The notes beneath the pieces were generated by a model that searched no databases, was not told the origin of the DNA, and worked only from the letters and a program-made list of their open reading frames with translations. The position numbers were made by a program, and so were the translations under genes. Shown in pieces: positions 5,381-11,105 of a stretch of 11,105 bases of DNA (position 1 is the first letter of the stretch; each line of letters opens with the position of its first letter). Origin of the DNA: Chloroflexota bacterium (lineage in GTDB: Bacteria; Chloroflexota; Dehalococcoidia; Bin125). Where the stretch lies: positions 1-11,105 of the forward strand of contig JAPOXB010000194.1 in NCBI GenBank assembly GCA_026707335.1, written 5' to 3'.

Positions 5381-6066
5381 TGCCGCGCCCCGCCGTCGGC
5401 ATCCTGACGCGCGCGCCGGCGCCCGGCCGGACCAAGACCCGGCTCGCCCGCACGATCGGCGCCGCCGCCGCCGTGTCGCTCGCGACGGCGATGCTGCAGG
5501 ACGCCGTCGAGGCCGTGCGGGCCGGACCCTGGCGCACGGTCGTCTTCGTCGAGCCGGGCGTGGCGGTGGACGCGGTGCGATCCCTGACCGGCCACGCCGA
5601 CGCCCTGCCGCAGGGGGAGGGCGACATCGGCGCGCGCATGCGGGCGGCGGCGATGGCGCTGTTCGACGCGGGGCGGGGGCCGGTCGTGCTGGTGGGGACC
5701 GACATCCCATCCTTGGGCGCGGCGCAGGTCGCGGCGGCGCTGGACGCGGTGGCGGCGGGATCGGACGTCGTCTTCGGGCCGGCCGCCGACGGGGGCTACT
5801 ACCTGCTGGGGCTGCGCCGCCTGCGCGACGACCGCGAGGGGGCGCTGTTCAGCCCCGCGATCCCGTGGGGCGGCCCCGGCGTGCTGGCCCAGTCCGAGGC
5901 AGCCGCCGCGTCGGCGGGACTGCGCACCGCCCGCATCGAGACGCTGCGCGACATCGACACCGCCGCCGACCTCGCGGCCCTGCGGCTGCGCATCGGCGCG
6001 GCGGGGGTCGCCGGGCCGCGCACGACCGCGGTCGTGCGGACGCTCGGGCGTGGTGCTGGCTGCTAA
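5380..6066 (+). CDS. TIGR04282-type glycosyltransferase (DUF2064; rSAM/selenodomain-associated transferase 1)
   Basis: A 228-residue nucleotidyltransferase-fold (GT-A-like) protein. Motifs: GILTRAPAPGRTKTRL (7-22), QGEGDIGARM (78-87), GTDIPSL (106-112), GPAADGGYYLLG (133-144) and ETLRDIDTAADL (187-198). Family members are predicted sugar or nucleotidyl transferases, often next to a TIGR04283 partner and near radical SAM genes of arsenosugar-type clusters; no such radical SAM gene is in the window. The ATG overlaps the upstream TGA by one base (TGATG) and has no Shine-Dalgarno of its own, so it probably depends on translation of the preceding gene. Because of the upstream frameshift, that gene's shifted frame now runs in frame into this one. 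About 25 C-terminal residues form a family-atypical tail. The TAA overlaps the stop of the convergent lipoprotein gene. Confidence 0.87.
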   Translation: MPRPAVGILTRAPAPGRTKTRLARTIGAAAAVSLATAMLQDAVEAVRAGPWRTVVFVEPGVAVDAVRSLTGHADALPQGEGDIGARMRAAAMALFDAGRGPVVLVGTDIPSLGAAQVAAALDAVAAGSDVVFGPAADGGYYLLGLRRLRDDREGALFSPAIPWGGPGVLAQSEAAAASAGLRTARIETLRDIDTAADLAALRLRIGAAGVAGPRTTAVVRTLGRGAGC

Positions 6067-8165
6067 GGCCCTGCGCAATCCGGGAACACCGACACAGCGA
6101 ACTGGGAGCCGTCCGCCAGCCACTGGGAGTGGTAGCAGCCCTTCAAACGATGCGCGGAGAGGAGCCGTCCAGATATATCGTACATTCGCAGTTGGAGCAT
6201 GCCGAAGTCCACGGACGAGCGACCGATCCACTCGTTGGTCCAATCCACGACCGCGACATGCTCTCCATTCGGAGACCAGTGCGGGTGATCTGGAAGATGA
6301 ATCTGGTTTGTACGTCCGGAAGGAAGGTGCTCGATCGTCCACACGCCGTCGAAGGGTCTGCCATCGGTGAGGTATGCGATGCTATCACCGCTGGGGAACC
6401 AGTGGTCTGGTAGATCGGCACGCTCGCCGAGCAGTTCTCCCTGATCCGTGAAGATGTGCCACTTCCCATCAACCGATGCCACGATCTCGTCCCCGCGGGG
6501 CGAGATTCGGTACACACGCCTAGACTCGATCGGGGAGAAGCCGGGCCATTCGTCACCCTCAAGCGTCAATCGATGCAAGACCCCGTCATAGCGGTTGGAG
6601 CGGATCGCGAACGCATAGATCGACTGACCGTCGGGATGAAACTGGACGTTCATCAGGCGAAGACCGGCCGCCACTGTTACTTTCCGGAGATCTACTCGCT
6701 TGCCCGTGACTACGTGGTATAGCCAGAGGTCTGAGTAGTCGGGGTCCGTCTGCTCCGGGAACGGCGTGTCACCGACAATGATGGTTTGGCCATCCGACGC
6801 CCAACGTGCCTGGCGCTGAAGAAGATTCGCTCGTGCACACCGGCAGTACATCCAAAGATGACCAATATCCTCAGTCCGGCCGTCGGGATGAAGGAGCGTG
6901 AGTCGGTAGGGAGCGTAGGACTCCCGATCCTCCCTTGCCATCATGAGCACCCTCCCGCCAACGGGCGCGACCAGGATATTGTAACCCGACATTCTTGAGA
7001 GGAATGTCAACTCCCCAGTCCCAGGTGTGTAGCGTTTGAGTTCTCTAGTGGTAGAAGAGTAGTGGTCAGCGAATACGAGACTGCCATCCTCGGGATCGAA
7101 GCTCCACGCCTCGCTCGACCATGTGTCATACACGCGGACCGGGAGCCGGGATGGCTGGATCTGCGGGTCCACCGGGAAGAGCCAAAGCCCATCTGGGTAC
7201 ACCACCGGGACTCGGCTGAGCATGGGGTCATATTCGAGGTCCGCGCCGTGGATCCAGCCTTCCCCGTAGTACCACTCCGCCGGATCTCGACACCATACCT
7301 GCGCGAATGACACCAGCGACCACTCACCATCGGGGCTGCGACCGCCGACCGTCGCCGGGCCGCCCTCTGTCAGTGCGCACCCTGGCGACGCGTGATCGGG
7401 CTGCGCGCGGATCCAGGCGCCTTCCGGCACGCTCGTGATCACTTCCATTCCGGACGGCTGCAGTTCCCGCAGCACGGCCAGCGTGTCCGGGTCGAGCGCC
7501 AGGTCGTCGGCGGTGAGCCATCCGCGCGTGCCATCGGGCATCTCGGCCAGGAGCCAGCCATCCTTGGGCCAAACCAGATCAGGAGCGCGACCGATGATCG
7601 TCAGCGGGGCGCCGGGCGCAAGCGTGGCGAGGGCGGCCCAGTCGATGGCGGGGCCGGCGTAGAGCGTGATGGCTTCGGGGCGATCCGGGACCACCACTGC
7701 AAGTTCGCGTGGCTGCGGCTCTTCATCCTCGACGGCCGCCGGATCCTGGGCCGGTTCGGGCGCTTCGGACGTCGCCGCGCCGTTCGCCGGCTCCTCGGGC
7801 GCCTCGGCCTCCTCCGCTGCGGCTCCAGCCGGCGCCTCTTCCGCCGCATCGTCGGGGGTTGACGCGCTCGCTGCGGCCGGCTCTGTCTCCTCGACCTCAG
7901 GTTCGACCGGCGCCGGCTCCTCGTCCTCCGACGCCTCCGACTGCGACGTCTCCGCTCGTCGCTGCGGCTGCTCGGGCGCGTCGGCTTCTTCAGGTTGCGG
8001 AGTTGGCTGGTCGGCCGGCTCGGCCTGCGCCGGCTCGGCCTCCGCCGGCGCCGGCGGCGCCTCCGACGTGGATTCTTCGCACGCGATCGCCGAAAGGGCT
8101 GCGGTCAATACGAGGACGAGGAGCGCCAACCACCCCGCACGCTCGCTCTTCGAGCGTCCCGGCAT
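6063..8165 (-). CDS. Large lipoprotein: acidic linker, two SH3-like domains, beta-propeller
   Basis: A 700-residue exported protein. Residues 1-28 form a signal peptide with a basic start (GRSKSERAGW), a hydrophobic core and a lipobox-like AIAC ending at C29, the probable lipidated cysteine. Residues 30-152 are a Glu/Pro/Ala low-complexity linker. Two bacterial SH3-like segments follow, about 162-222 (ending GTRGWLTADDL) and 240-312 (ending GEGWIHGADL). From about 340 to 700, repeats of the WSPDG-like type appear: SFDPEDGSLVF, RWASDGQTIIV, QFHPDGQSIYA, RISPRGDEIVA, HWFPSGDSIAY, HWSPNGEHVAV, QWLADGSQFAV. This fits a 7- or 8-bladed TolB/WD40-like propeller. Cys pairs (263/292, 441/443, 677/696) could form disulfides. 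It likely binds ligands or wall components at the cell surface; no enzyme motif is seen. The part of the gene encoding the propeller has clearly lower GC than the rest. Its ATG at 8165 has only a weak GGGA upstream. Confidence 0.8.
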   Translation of the reverse strand: MPGRSKSERAGWLALLVLVLTAALSAIACEESTSEAPPAPAEAEPAQAEPADQPTPQPEEADAPEQPQRRAETSQSEASEDEEPAPVEPEVEETEPAAASASTPDDAAEEAPAGAAAEEAEAPEEPANGAATSEAPEPAQDPAAVEDEEPQPRELAVVVPDRPEAITLYAGPAIDWAALATLAPGAPLTIIGRAPDLVWPKDGWLLAEMPDGTRGWLTADDLALDPDTLAVLRELQPSGMEVITSVPEGAWIRAQPDHASPGCALTEGGPATVGGRSPDGEWSLVSFAQVWCRDPAEWYYGEGWIHGADLEYDPMLSRVPVVYPDGLWLFPVDPQIQPSRLPVRVYDTWSSEAWSFDPEDGSLVFADHYSSTTRELKRYTPGTGELTFLSRMSGYNILVAPVGGRVLMMAREDRESYAPYRLTLLHPDGRTEDIGHLWMYCRCARANLLQRQARWASDGQTIIVGDTPFPEQTDPDYSDLWLYHVVTGKRVDLRKVTVAAGLRLMNVQFHPDGQSIYAFAIRSNRYDGVLHRLTLEGDEWPGFSPIESRRVYRISPRGDEIVASVDGKWHIFTDQGELLGERADLPDHWFPSGDSIAYLTDGRPFDGVWTIEHLPSGRTNQIHLPDHPHWSPNGEHVAVVDWTNEWIGRSSVDFGMLQLRMYDISGRLLSAHRLKGCYHSQWLADGSQFAVSVFPDCAGP

Positions 8166-8197
8166 GTCGTTCCCAGGCTCTAGCCCGCCAGATCACG

Positions 8198-8203
8198 ATC
8201 GTA
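8198..8203 (-). promoter_or_regulatory. Possible -10 element upstream of the lipoprotein gene
   Basis: TACGAT on the minus strand ends 32 nt before the lipoprotein ATG. It lies in the 57-nt gap after the decarboxylase beta gene, so the lipoprotein may have its own promoter rather than rely on read-through. No clear -35 is present. Confidence 0.3.
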
Positions 8204-8222
8204 GCAGGTGGAAGCGGTGCGG

Positions 8223-8831
8223 TTAGTCCGTCCGAAGGGCGTCCCGCACTACGGGCCAGTTGCGGGCGACGGCGGGGGTGGGGCGCTCGGCGGGCGGGGG
8301 CGCGGGGGCGTAGAAGGAGTCGCCGGGGGCGGTGAACAGCTCGACGAGGGTGGGGCCGTCGCGGGACAGGAGGTCGTCGAGCTCGGCGTCGAAGGCCTCC
8401 ACGTCGTCGAAGCGGGCGGCATGGGCGTAGCCGGCCTCGCGCGCCATGCCGGCGAAGGAGAGCCGGCCCTCGCCGGGGATCGGCTGGGCGCCGCTGGTCT
8501 CGTAGATGCCGTTGTGCATCACGACGTGCAGGAAGTTAGCCGGGGCGGCGTGGGCGATCGTGGCGAGCGAGCCCAGCTGCATCAGCAGCGACCCGTCGCC
8601 GTCGATGACCCAGACGGGCACGTCGGGCCGCGCCAGCGCGACGCCCAGCGCGTAGGTCGACGCGCCGCCCATGAAGCCGAGGTTGAACAGGTTGCGGTCG
8701 CTGGGGGAGCGCTGCCGCCACGGGCCCAGCGCGGTCATGGCGGAGACGACGACCTGGTCGGTGCGGCGGCGGGCCAGCACGTCCAGCGCGGCGTCGCGGG
8801 TCATGCGGCGTTCGGGGGCGTCGTCGGGCAT
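8223..8831 (-). CDS. ThDP-dependent decarboxylase, beta subunit (sulfopyruvate/phosphonopyruvate decarboxylase-like)
   Basis: A 202-residue pyrophosphate-binding half of a thiamine-diphosphate enzyme. The ThDP/Mg motif starts at GDG (78-80) in VIDGDGSLLMQLGSLATIA and ends at N107 in VMHNGIYETSGAQ. This is the pattern of sulfopyruvate decarboxylase ComE and of the C-terminal half of phosphonopyruvate decarboxylase. It should act with the alpha subunit encoded 2 nt upstream to decarboxylate a 3-substituted pyruvate to the aldehyde. The substrate (sulfopyruvate, phosphonopyruvate or another) cannot be decided from sequence: no PEP mutase, ComA-C or sulfolactate gene is in the window. The ATG at 8831 is chosen for its position right after the alpha stop. 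An ATG nine codons later (MTRDAALDVL) lies closer to where homologues begin. Confidence 0.82.
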   Translation of the reverse strand: MPDDAPERRMTRDAALDVLARRRTDQVVVSAMTALGPWRQRSPSDRNLFNLGFMGGASTYALGVALARPDVPVWVIDGDGSLLMQLGSLATIAHAAPANFLHVVMHNGIYETSGAQPIPGEGRLSFAGMAREAGYAHAARFDDVEAFDAELDDLLSRDGPTLVELFTAPGDSFYAPAPPPAERPTPAVARNWPVVRDALRTD

Positions 8832-8833
8832 CG

Positions 8834-9346
8834 CTAGCAGGTCTCCGCGCCGAGCAGCAGCGCGACGGGGCCGCCGCGCGCCTCGGCCTCGGCGTAGGCA
8901 GCGGCGAGGTGGGGCAGGTCGGCCGGGCCGTCGATCAGGTAGTGCGGGATCTCCAGCGCGTCGAGCAGCGGCCCGGCCAGCCGCACCATCGAGCCGAAGT
9001 CGTCGCCGGGCGCCTTGGCGGGGTCGCGGCCCAGCAGGCCGGCCAGCAGCACGATGGGGAAGGCCCCGTCGATGCCGAGCCCGCGCAGGTTGTTGACGCA
9101 GGCGTAGAGCCCGGCGTGCTGGATCTGCAGCAGCGGCCGCCGCCCGCCCACGATGAGCCCGGCGCAGATGGCCGTCGCCTCGTCCTCGGTAGTGGCCTGG
9201 ATGAAGCGCAGGTCGGCGTGCTCCTCGATCGCCGAGATGAGCGTGCGCTGATGCGTGTCGGGCACGGCGACGACGTCCTGCACCCCGGCGTCGAGCAGGG
9301 CTTGCAGGAGCGATGCGGCGGGGATCGACTGCGCGACCGTCGGCAT
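8834..9346 (-). CDS. ThDP-dependent decarboxylase, alpha subunit (sulfopyruvate/phosphonopyruvate decarboxylase-like)
   Basis: A 170-residue pyrimidine-binding half. In TTEDEATAICAG (52-63) E54 occupies the place of the catalytic glutamate that activates ThDP. QIQHAGLYACVNNLRGL (74-90) and FPIVLLAGLLGR (97-108) match ComD-type proteins and the N-terminal half of phosphonopyruvate decarboxylase. Together with the beta protein the total is 372 residues, about the length of the single-chain phosphonopyruvate enzyme, so this is a split form. The ATG at 9346 has a good GGAAGGA site upstream (9353-9359). The first 25 residues (MPTVAQSIPAASLLQALLDAG) suit the start of the domain. Only 2 nt separate it from the beta gene, so the two form an operon. 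Confidence 0.82.
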   Translation of the reverse strand: MPTVAQSIPAASLLQALLDAGVQDVVAVPDTHQRTLISAIEEHADLRFIQATTEDEATAICAGLIVGGRRPLLQIQHAGLYACVNNLRGLGIDGAFPIVLLAGLLGRDPAKAPGDDFGSMVRLAGPLLDALEIPHYLIDGPADLPHLAAAYAEAEARGGPVALLLGAETC

Positions 9347-9369
9347 CGGCGATCCTTCCGGGCGGGGCG

Positions 9370-9375
9370 AGGATA
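9370..9375 (-). promoter_or_regulatory. Possible -10 of the decarboxylase operon
   Basis: TATCCT on the minus strand matches TATAAT at four of six positions and ends 23 nt before the alpha-subunit ATG, leaving room for the GGAAGGA ribosome site. It lies in the 115-nt divergent region shared with the thioredoxin-like gene. No -35 is recognisable. Confidence 0.3.
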
Positions 9376-9435
9376 GCCGGGGCGACCGCATGGGGCTGCT
9401 CATCGGCGCCGACACCCGCACGGGCCACCCGGCCG

Positions 9436-9451
9436 TAGAATCGTGCGGGAG
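9436..9451 (+). promoter_or_regulatory. Possible -10 (TAGAAT) and ribosome site of the thioredoxin-like gene
   Basis: TAGAAT (9436-9441) differs from TATAAT at one position and ends 20 nt before the ATG at 9462. GGGAG (9447-9451) lies 10 nt before the ATG and could serve as Shine-Dalgarno. No -35 is evident. Confidence 0.42.
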
Positions 9452-9461
9452 CGCAGCCGGC

Positions 9462-10622
9462 ATGAGCAGCGACGATTCGGACCACGCCGAGACGGACGCG
9501 ACCGACGCGGCCTTCCCGCACGAGAACCCCAACCGGCCGCGCGAGTACCACGGCGCGCGCACGCTGATCGTCGCCGTGCTGGTGCTGGCGGCGGTCGCGA
9601 TCCCGCTCTGGCTCACGCTGGGCCGCGACGGGGGAAGCAGCCGCACGGGCGACCTGGGCCCGGCCCCGCGTCCCGCCTGGCTGCTGCCCACGGGCCTGCC
9701 CGCCGACGCCCTCCCGCCCGACGACGCCGTCGGCCGTCTCGCGCCCGACTTCGAGCTGGAGACCCTCGACGGCGCGCGCTTCCGCCTGTCGGACTGGGCC
9801 GGGCACCCCGTCGTGCTCAACTTCTGGGCCTCGTGGTGCGCGCCCTGCCGCCGCGAGGTCCCGGTGCTGATCCGGCTGCAGGACCGGTACCGCGACGACG
9901 GGCTGGTCGTGGTGGGGGTGAATATAGAGGAGGCGCGCTCGCCGGCCCGCGGCTTCGCGACCGAGTTCGGGATCAACTTCGCGCTGCCGATGGACTTCGA
10001 CGGCAGCGTGACGCGCGCCTACGGCATCGGCGGGCAGCTCGGGCCGCCGCACACGATGTTCCTCGACGCCGACGGCGTGATCCGCGCGATCTTCCGCGGC
10101 CAGGCGCCCGACGCGGCCTTCGAGGAGACGACGGCGGAACTGATGGCGACGCTGGCGGCGCCGGTGGGGCCGGGCCTGCTGCCCGGACCGAAGGCGCTGC
10201 CCGTCGCGCTGCTGGCGGCGGCCGGCGACGAGGCGCGGGTGGGGGCGATCGCGCCCGACATCGTGCTGGTCGACGCCGGCGACCCCGCCCGTCGCTGGAG
10301 GCTGTCCGACCAGCGCGGGCGCGCCCTGCTGCTGATCTTCGCCCGGCCGAACTGCGCGCAGTGCGACGACGAGCTGCGCCGCGCGGTGGAGGCCGCGGCG
10401 GCGGCCGGGGTCGCGGCGGCGGTGATCCGCACGCCGGCGGCGCCGCTGGCGACGGCCGCCCCGTACGCCAGCCTCGTCTGGGAGCGCGACAGCGCGGCGC
10501 TGTTCGGGGCGGGGGCCAGCGTCGAGTACGTGCTGATCGACGCGGCCGGCGTCGTGGAGGCGCTGCCCGCCGACGAGGACGTCCTGGCGGCGGCGCTCGC
10601 CGCGCGCGCGGGGCCGGGCTGA
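9462..10622 (+). CDS. Membrane-anchored protein with two thioredoxin-like domains (TlpA/ResA-like)
   Basis: A 386-residue protein with an acidic cytoplasmic N-terminus (1-33) and one transmembrane segment (about 34-54, TLIVAVLVLAAVAIPLWLTLG less its ends). Outside the membrane are two thioredoxin-fold domains. Domain 1 (about 90-232) is a standard TlpA/ResA type: APDFELETLDG, then VLNFWASWCAPCRREVP with C126/C129, VVVGVNIEE, and GPPHTMFLD with the expected cis-proline at P196. It probably reduces or exchanges disulfides on exported proteins. Domain 2 (about 260-380) repeats the layout, with APDIVLVD and LLIFARPNCAQC (C298/C301). It has no proline where the cis-Pro should be (SVEYVLID). ATG 9462 is preferred over an in-frame ATG at 9390 because of the membrane-protein start and the GGGAG upstream. 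A CcdA-type partner could reduce it; a ccdA-like gene lies about 5 kb away. Confidence 0.88.
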   Translation: MSSDDSDHAETDATDAAFPHENPNRPREYHGARTLIVAVLVLAAVAIPLWLTLGRDGGSSRTGDLGPAPRPAWLLPTGLPADALPPDDAVGRLAPDFELETLDGARFRLSDWAGHPVVLNFWASWCAPCRREVPVLIRLQDRYRDDGLVVVGVNIEEARSPARGFATEFGINFALPMDFDGSVTRAYGIGGQLGPPHTMFLDADGVIRAIFRGQAPDAAFEETTAELMATLAAPVGPGLLPGPKALPVALLAAAGDEARVGAIAPDIVLVDAGDPARRWRLSDQRGRALLLIFARPNCAQCDDELRRAVEAAAAAGVAAAVIRTPAAPLATAAPYASLVWERDSAALFGAGASVEYVLIDAAGVVEALPADEDVLAAALAARAGPG

Positions 10623-10638
10623 CCGCCGCCTCGGGCGC

Positions 10639-11105
10639 TCAGCGCCAGCAGTCGGGGAGGGGGTCGCCGATCCTGGCCGCCTCCCAGCACTCGACCGTTG
10701 CCTCATACACCGGGGCGGGCTCCGCCAGATCATCGCCGGCGGGCACCAGGCCGACGCGCTCGCAGCGCTCCAGGACGCCGCCCGGCACCGTGTAGGTGAT
10801 GCAGAGCCTGGCCAGCATCGGGTCGGGCACGGTCCAGTCGACCTTCGCGACGAGGAAGAGATCGCCGGCGGCACCGGCCCGCTCCTCCAGGGCGGCGAGG
10901 CGGTCGCCCACCCGCGTCTCCAGTTGGCCGAGCGCGACGTTCAGCGTGCTCTCGGTGAGCCCCAGCGTGCGCTCCTCCAGGCTGGCGAGGCGGTCGAGGG
11001 CGACGGCGCGGTCGGCGCTCGCTGCCGCGTCCTGCGCCTCCAGCGCCTCGATGCGGGCGAGGGCGCGGACGAGGTCGCCCTCCGTCACGCGAGGCTCGGG
11101 CGCGG
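10639..11105 (-). CDS. Coiled-coil protein of unknown function, partial
   Basis: The minus-strand frame is open from the right edge to a TGA at 10639-10641. A GTG at 11088 could be the start (about 149 residues), but codons upstream of it (APEPR) stay open to the edge and no ribosome site is visible, so the true start may lie outside. From the GTG, residues 5-73 form a leucine/alanine-rich heptad region (ALARIEALEAQ, LDRLASLEERTLGL, LGQLETRVGDRLAALEERAG), a clear coiled coil. A small C-terminal part (75-149) contains DLFLVAKVDWTVPDPMLARL and four cysteines (LCITY, ERCERV, VECWEA, PDCWR). No signal peptide or membrane helix is seen in the visible part. The family is not recognised. The gene is convergent with the thioredoxin-like gene, 16 nt apart. 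Confidence 0.65.
   Translation of the reverse strand, partial: APEPRVTEGDLVRALARIEALEAQDAAASADRAVALDRLASLEERTLGLTESTLNVALGQLETRVGDRLAALEERAGAAGDLFLVAKVDWTVPDPMLARLCITYTVPGGVLERCERVGLVPAGDDLAEPAPVYEATVECWEAARIGDPLPDCWR

Noticed and set aside
6070..7400. Lower-GC stretch as an inserted mobile element
   Set aside because: It is all coding for the lipoprotein propeller in one open frame. No transposase, inverted repeats or target duplication was seen at its ends.
9255..9461. Longer N-terminus for the thioredoxin-like protein
   Set aside because: The extra segment is antisense to the decarboxylase alpha gene or intergenic; ATG 9462 has TAGAAT and GGGAG upstream.
8223..10874. An 883-codon minus-strand open frame spanning the decarboxylase beta gene and the antisense of the thioredoxin-like gene
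   Set aside because: Only its last 203 codons encode a recognisable protein. The remainder is antisense to well-supported genes, a usual effect of very high GC where stop codons are rare.
1..11105. tRNA, rRNA, CRISPR arrays, prophage or defence genes
   Set aside because: No cloverleaf, rRNA-like stretch, regularly spaced repeat array, integrase or nuclease/toxin pair was recognised on either strand by eye.

Overview
The window comes from a very GC-rich bacterium: a hand-counted 60-base sample inside cysN is 75% G+C, and third codon positions are almost all G or C. Bacterial features include Shine-Dalgarno-type ribosome sites, stop/start overlaps of the TGATG type, and a lipoprotein signal peptide. 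The gene families would fit Chloroflexota (Dehalococcoidia- or Thermomicrobia-like) or another high-GC lineage. There is no rRNA or marker gene, so the lineage is a guess.

Layout. At 1-166 is the N-terminus of a minus-strand Pro/Ala-rich protein that runs off the left edge. A divergent intergenic region (167-318) carries a TTGACA-type promoter with a dyad in its spacer, and drives cysD-cysN (319-2590), the two-subunit ATP sulfurylase. A VOC-fold metalloenzyme gene follows (2634-3173). It converges on a minus-strand block: an IsdG/ABM-type heme monooxygenase (3184-3546), a 47-residue protein (3623-3766) and a CcdA-family membrane thiol transporter (3766-4608). Divergently from ccdA lies a pair of nucleotide-diphospho-sugar-type transferases of the TIGR04283/TIGR04282 pairing (4660-6066). 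The first of the pair is broken by a 40-bp tandem duplication. The pair converges, with overlapping stop codons, on a large lipoprotein with SH3-like and beta-propeller parts (6063-8165). That gene lies downstream of a split ThDP-dependent decarboxylase, alpha (8834-9346) and beta (8223-8831), on the same strand. A membrane-anchored protein with two thioredoxin-like domains (9462-10622) is divergent from the decarboxylase. It faces a partial coiled-coil protein of unknown function (10639-11105).

How the genes relate. This is not one pathway. Sulfur and thiol chemistry recurs: sulfate activation by CysDN, electron transfer by CcdA and the TlpA-like protein, and possibly a sulfopyruvate-type decarboxylase. 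They sit in separate transcription units and the link is only suggestive.

Most unusual points. (1) The CcdA-like protein appears circularly permuted: the first helix of canonical CcdA, with its SFLSPC cysteine, sits at the C-terminus after the sixth helix. (2) A 38/40-identical 40-bp tandem duplication frameshifts the TIGR04283 gene, and the shifted frame stays open and fuses to the next gene. (3) At two genes a TANNNT hexamer ends exactly 6 nt before the ATG, which suggests leaderless transcription. (4) The propeller-encoding part of the lipoprotein gene is much less GC-rich than everything around it.
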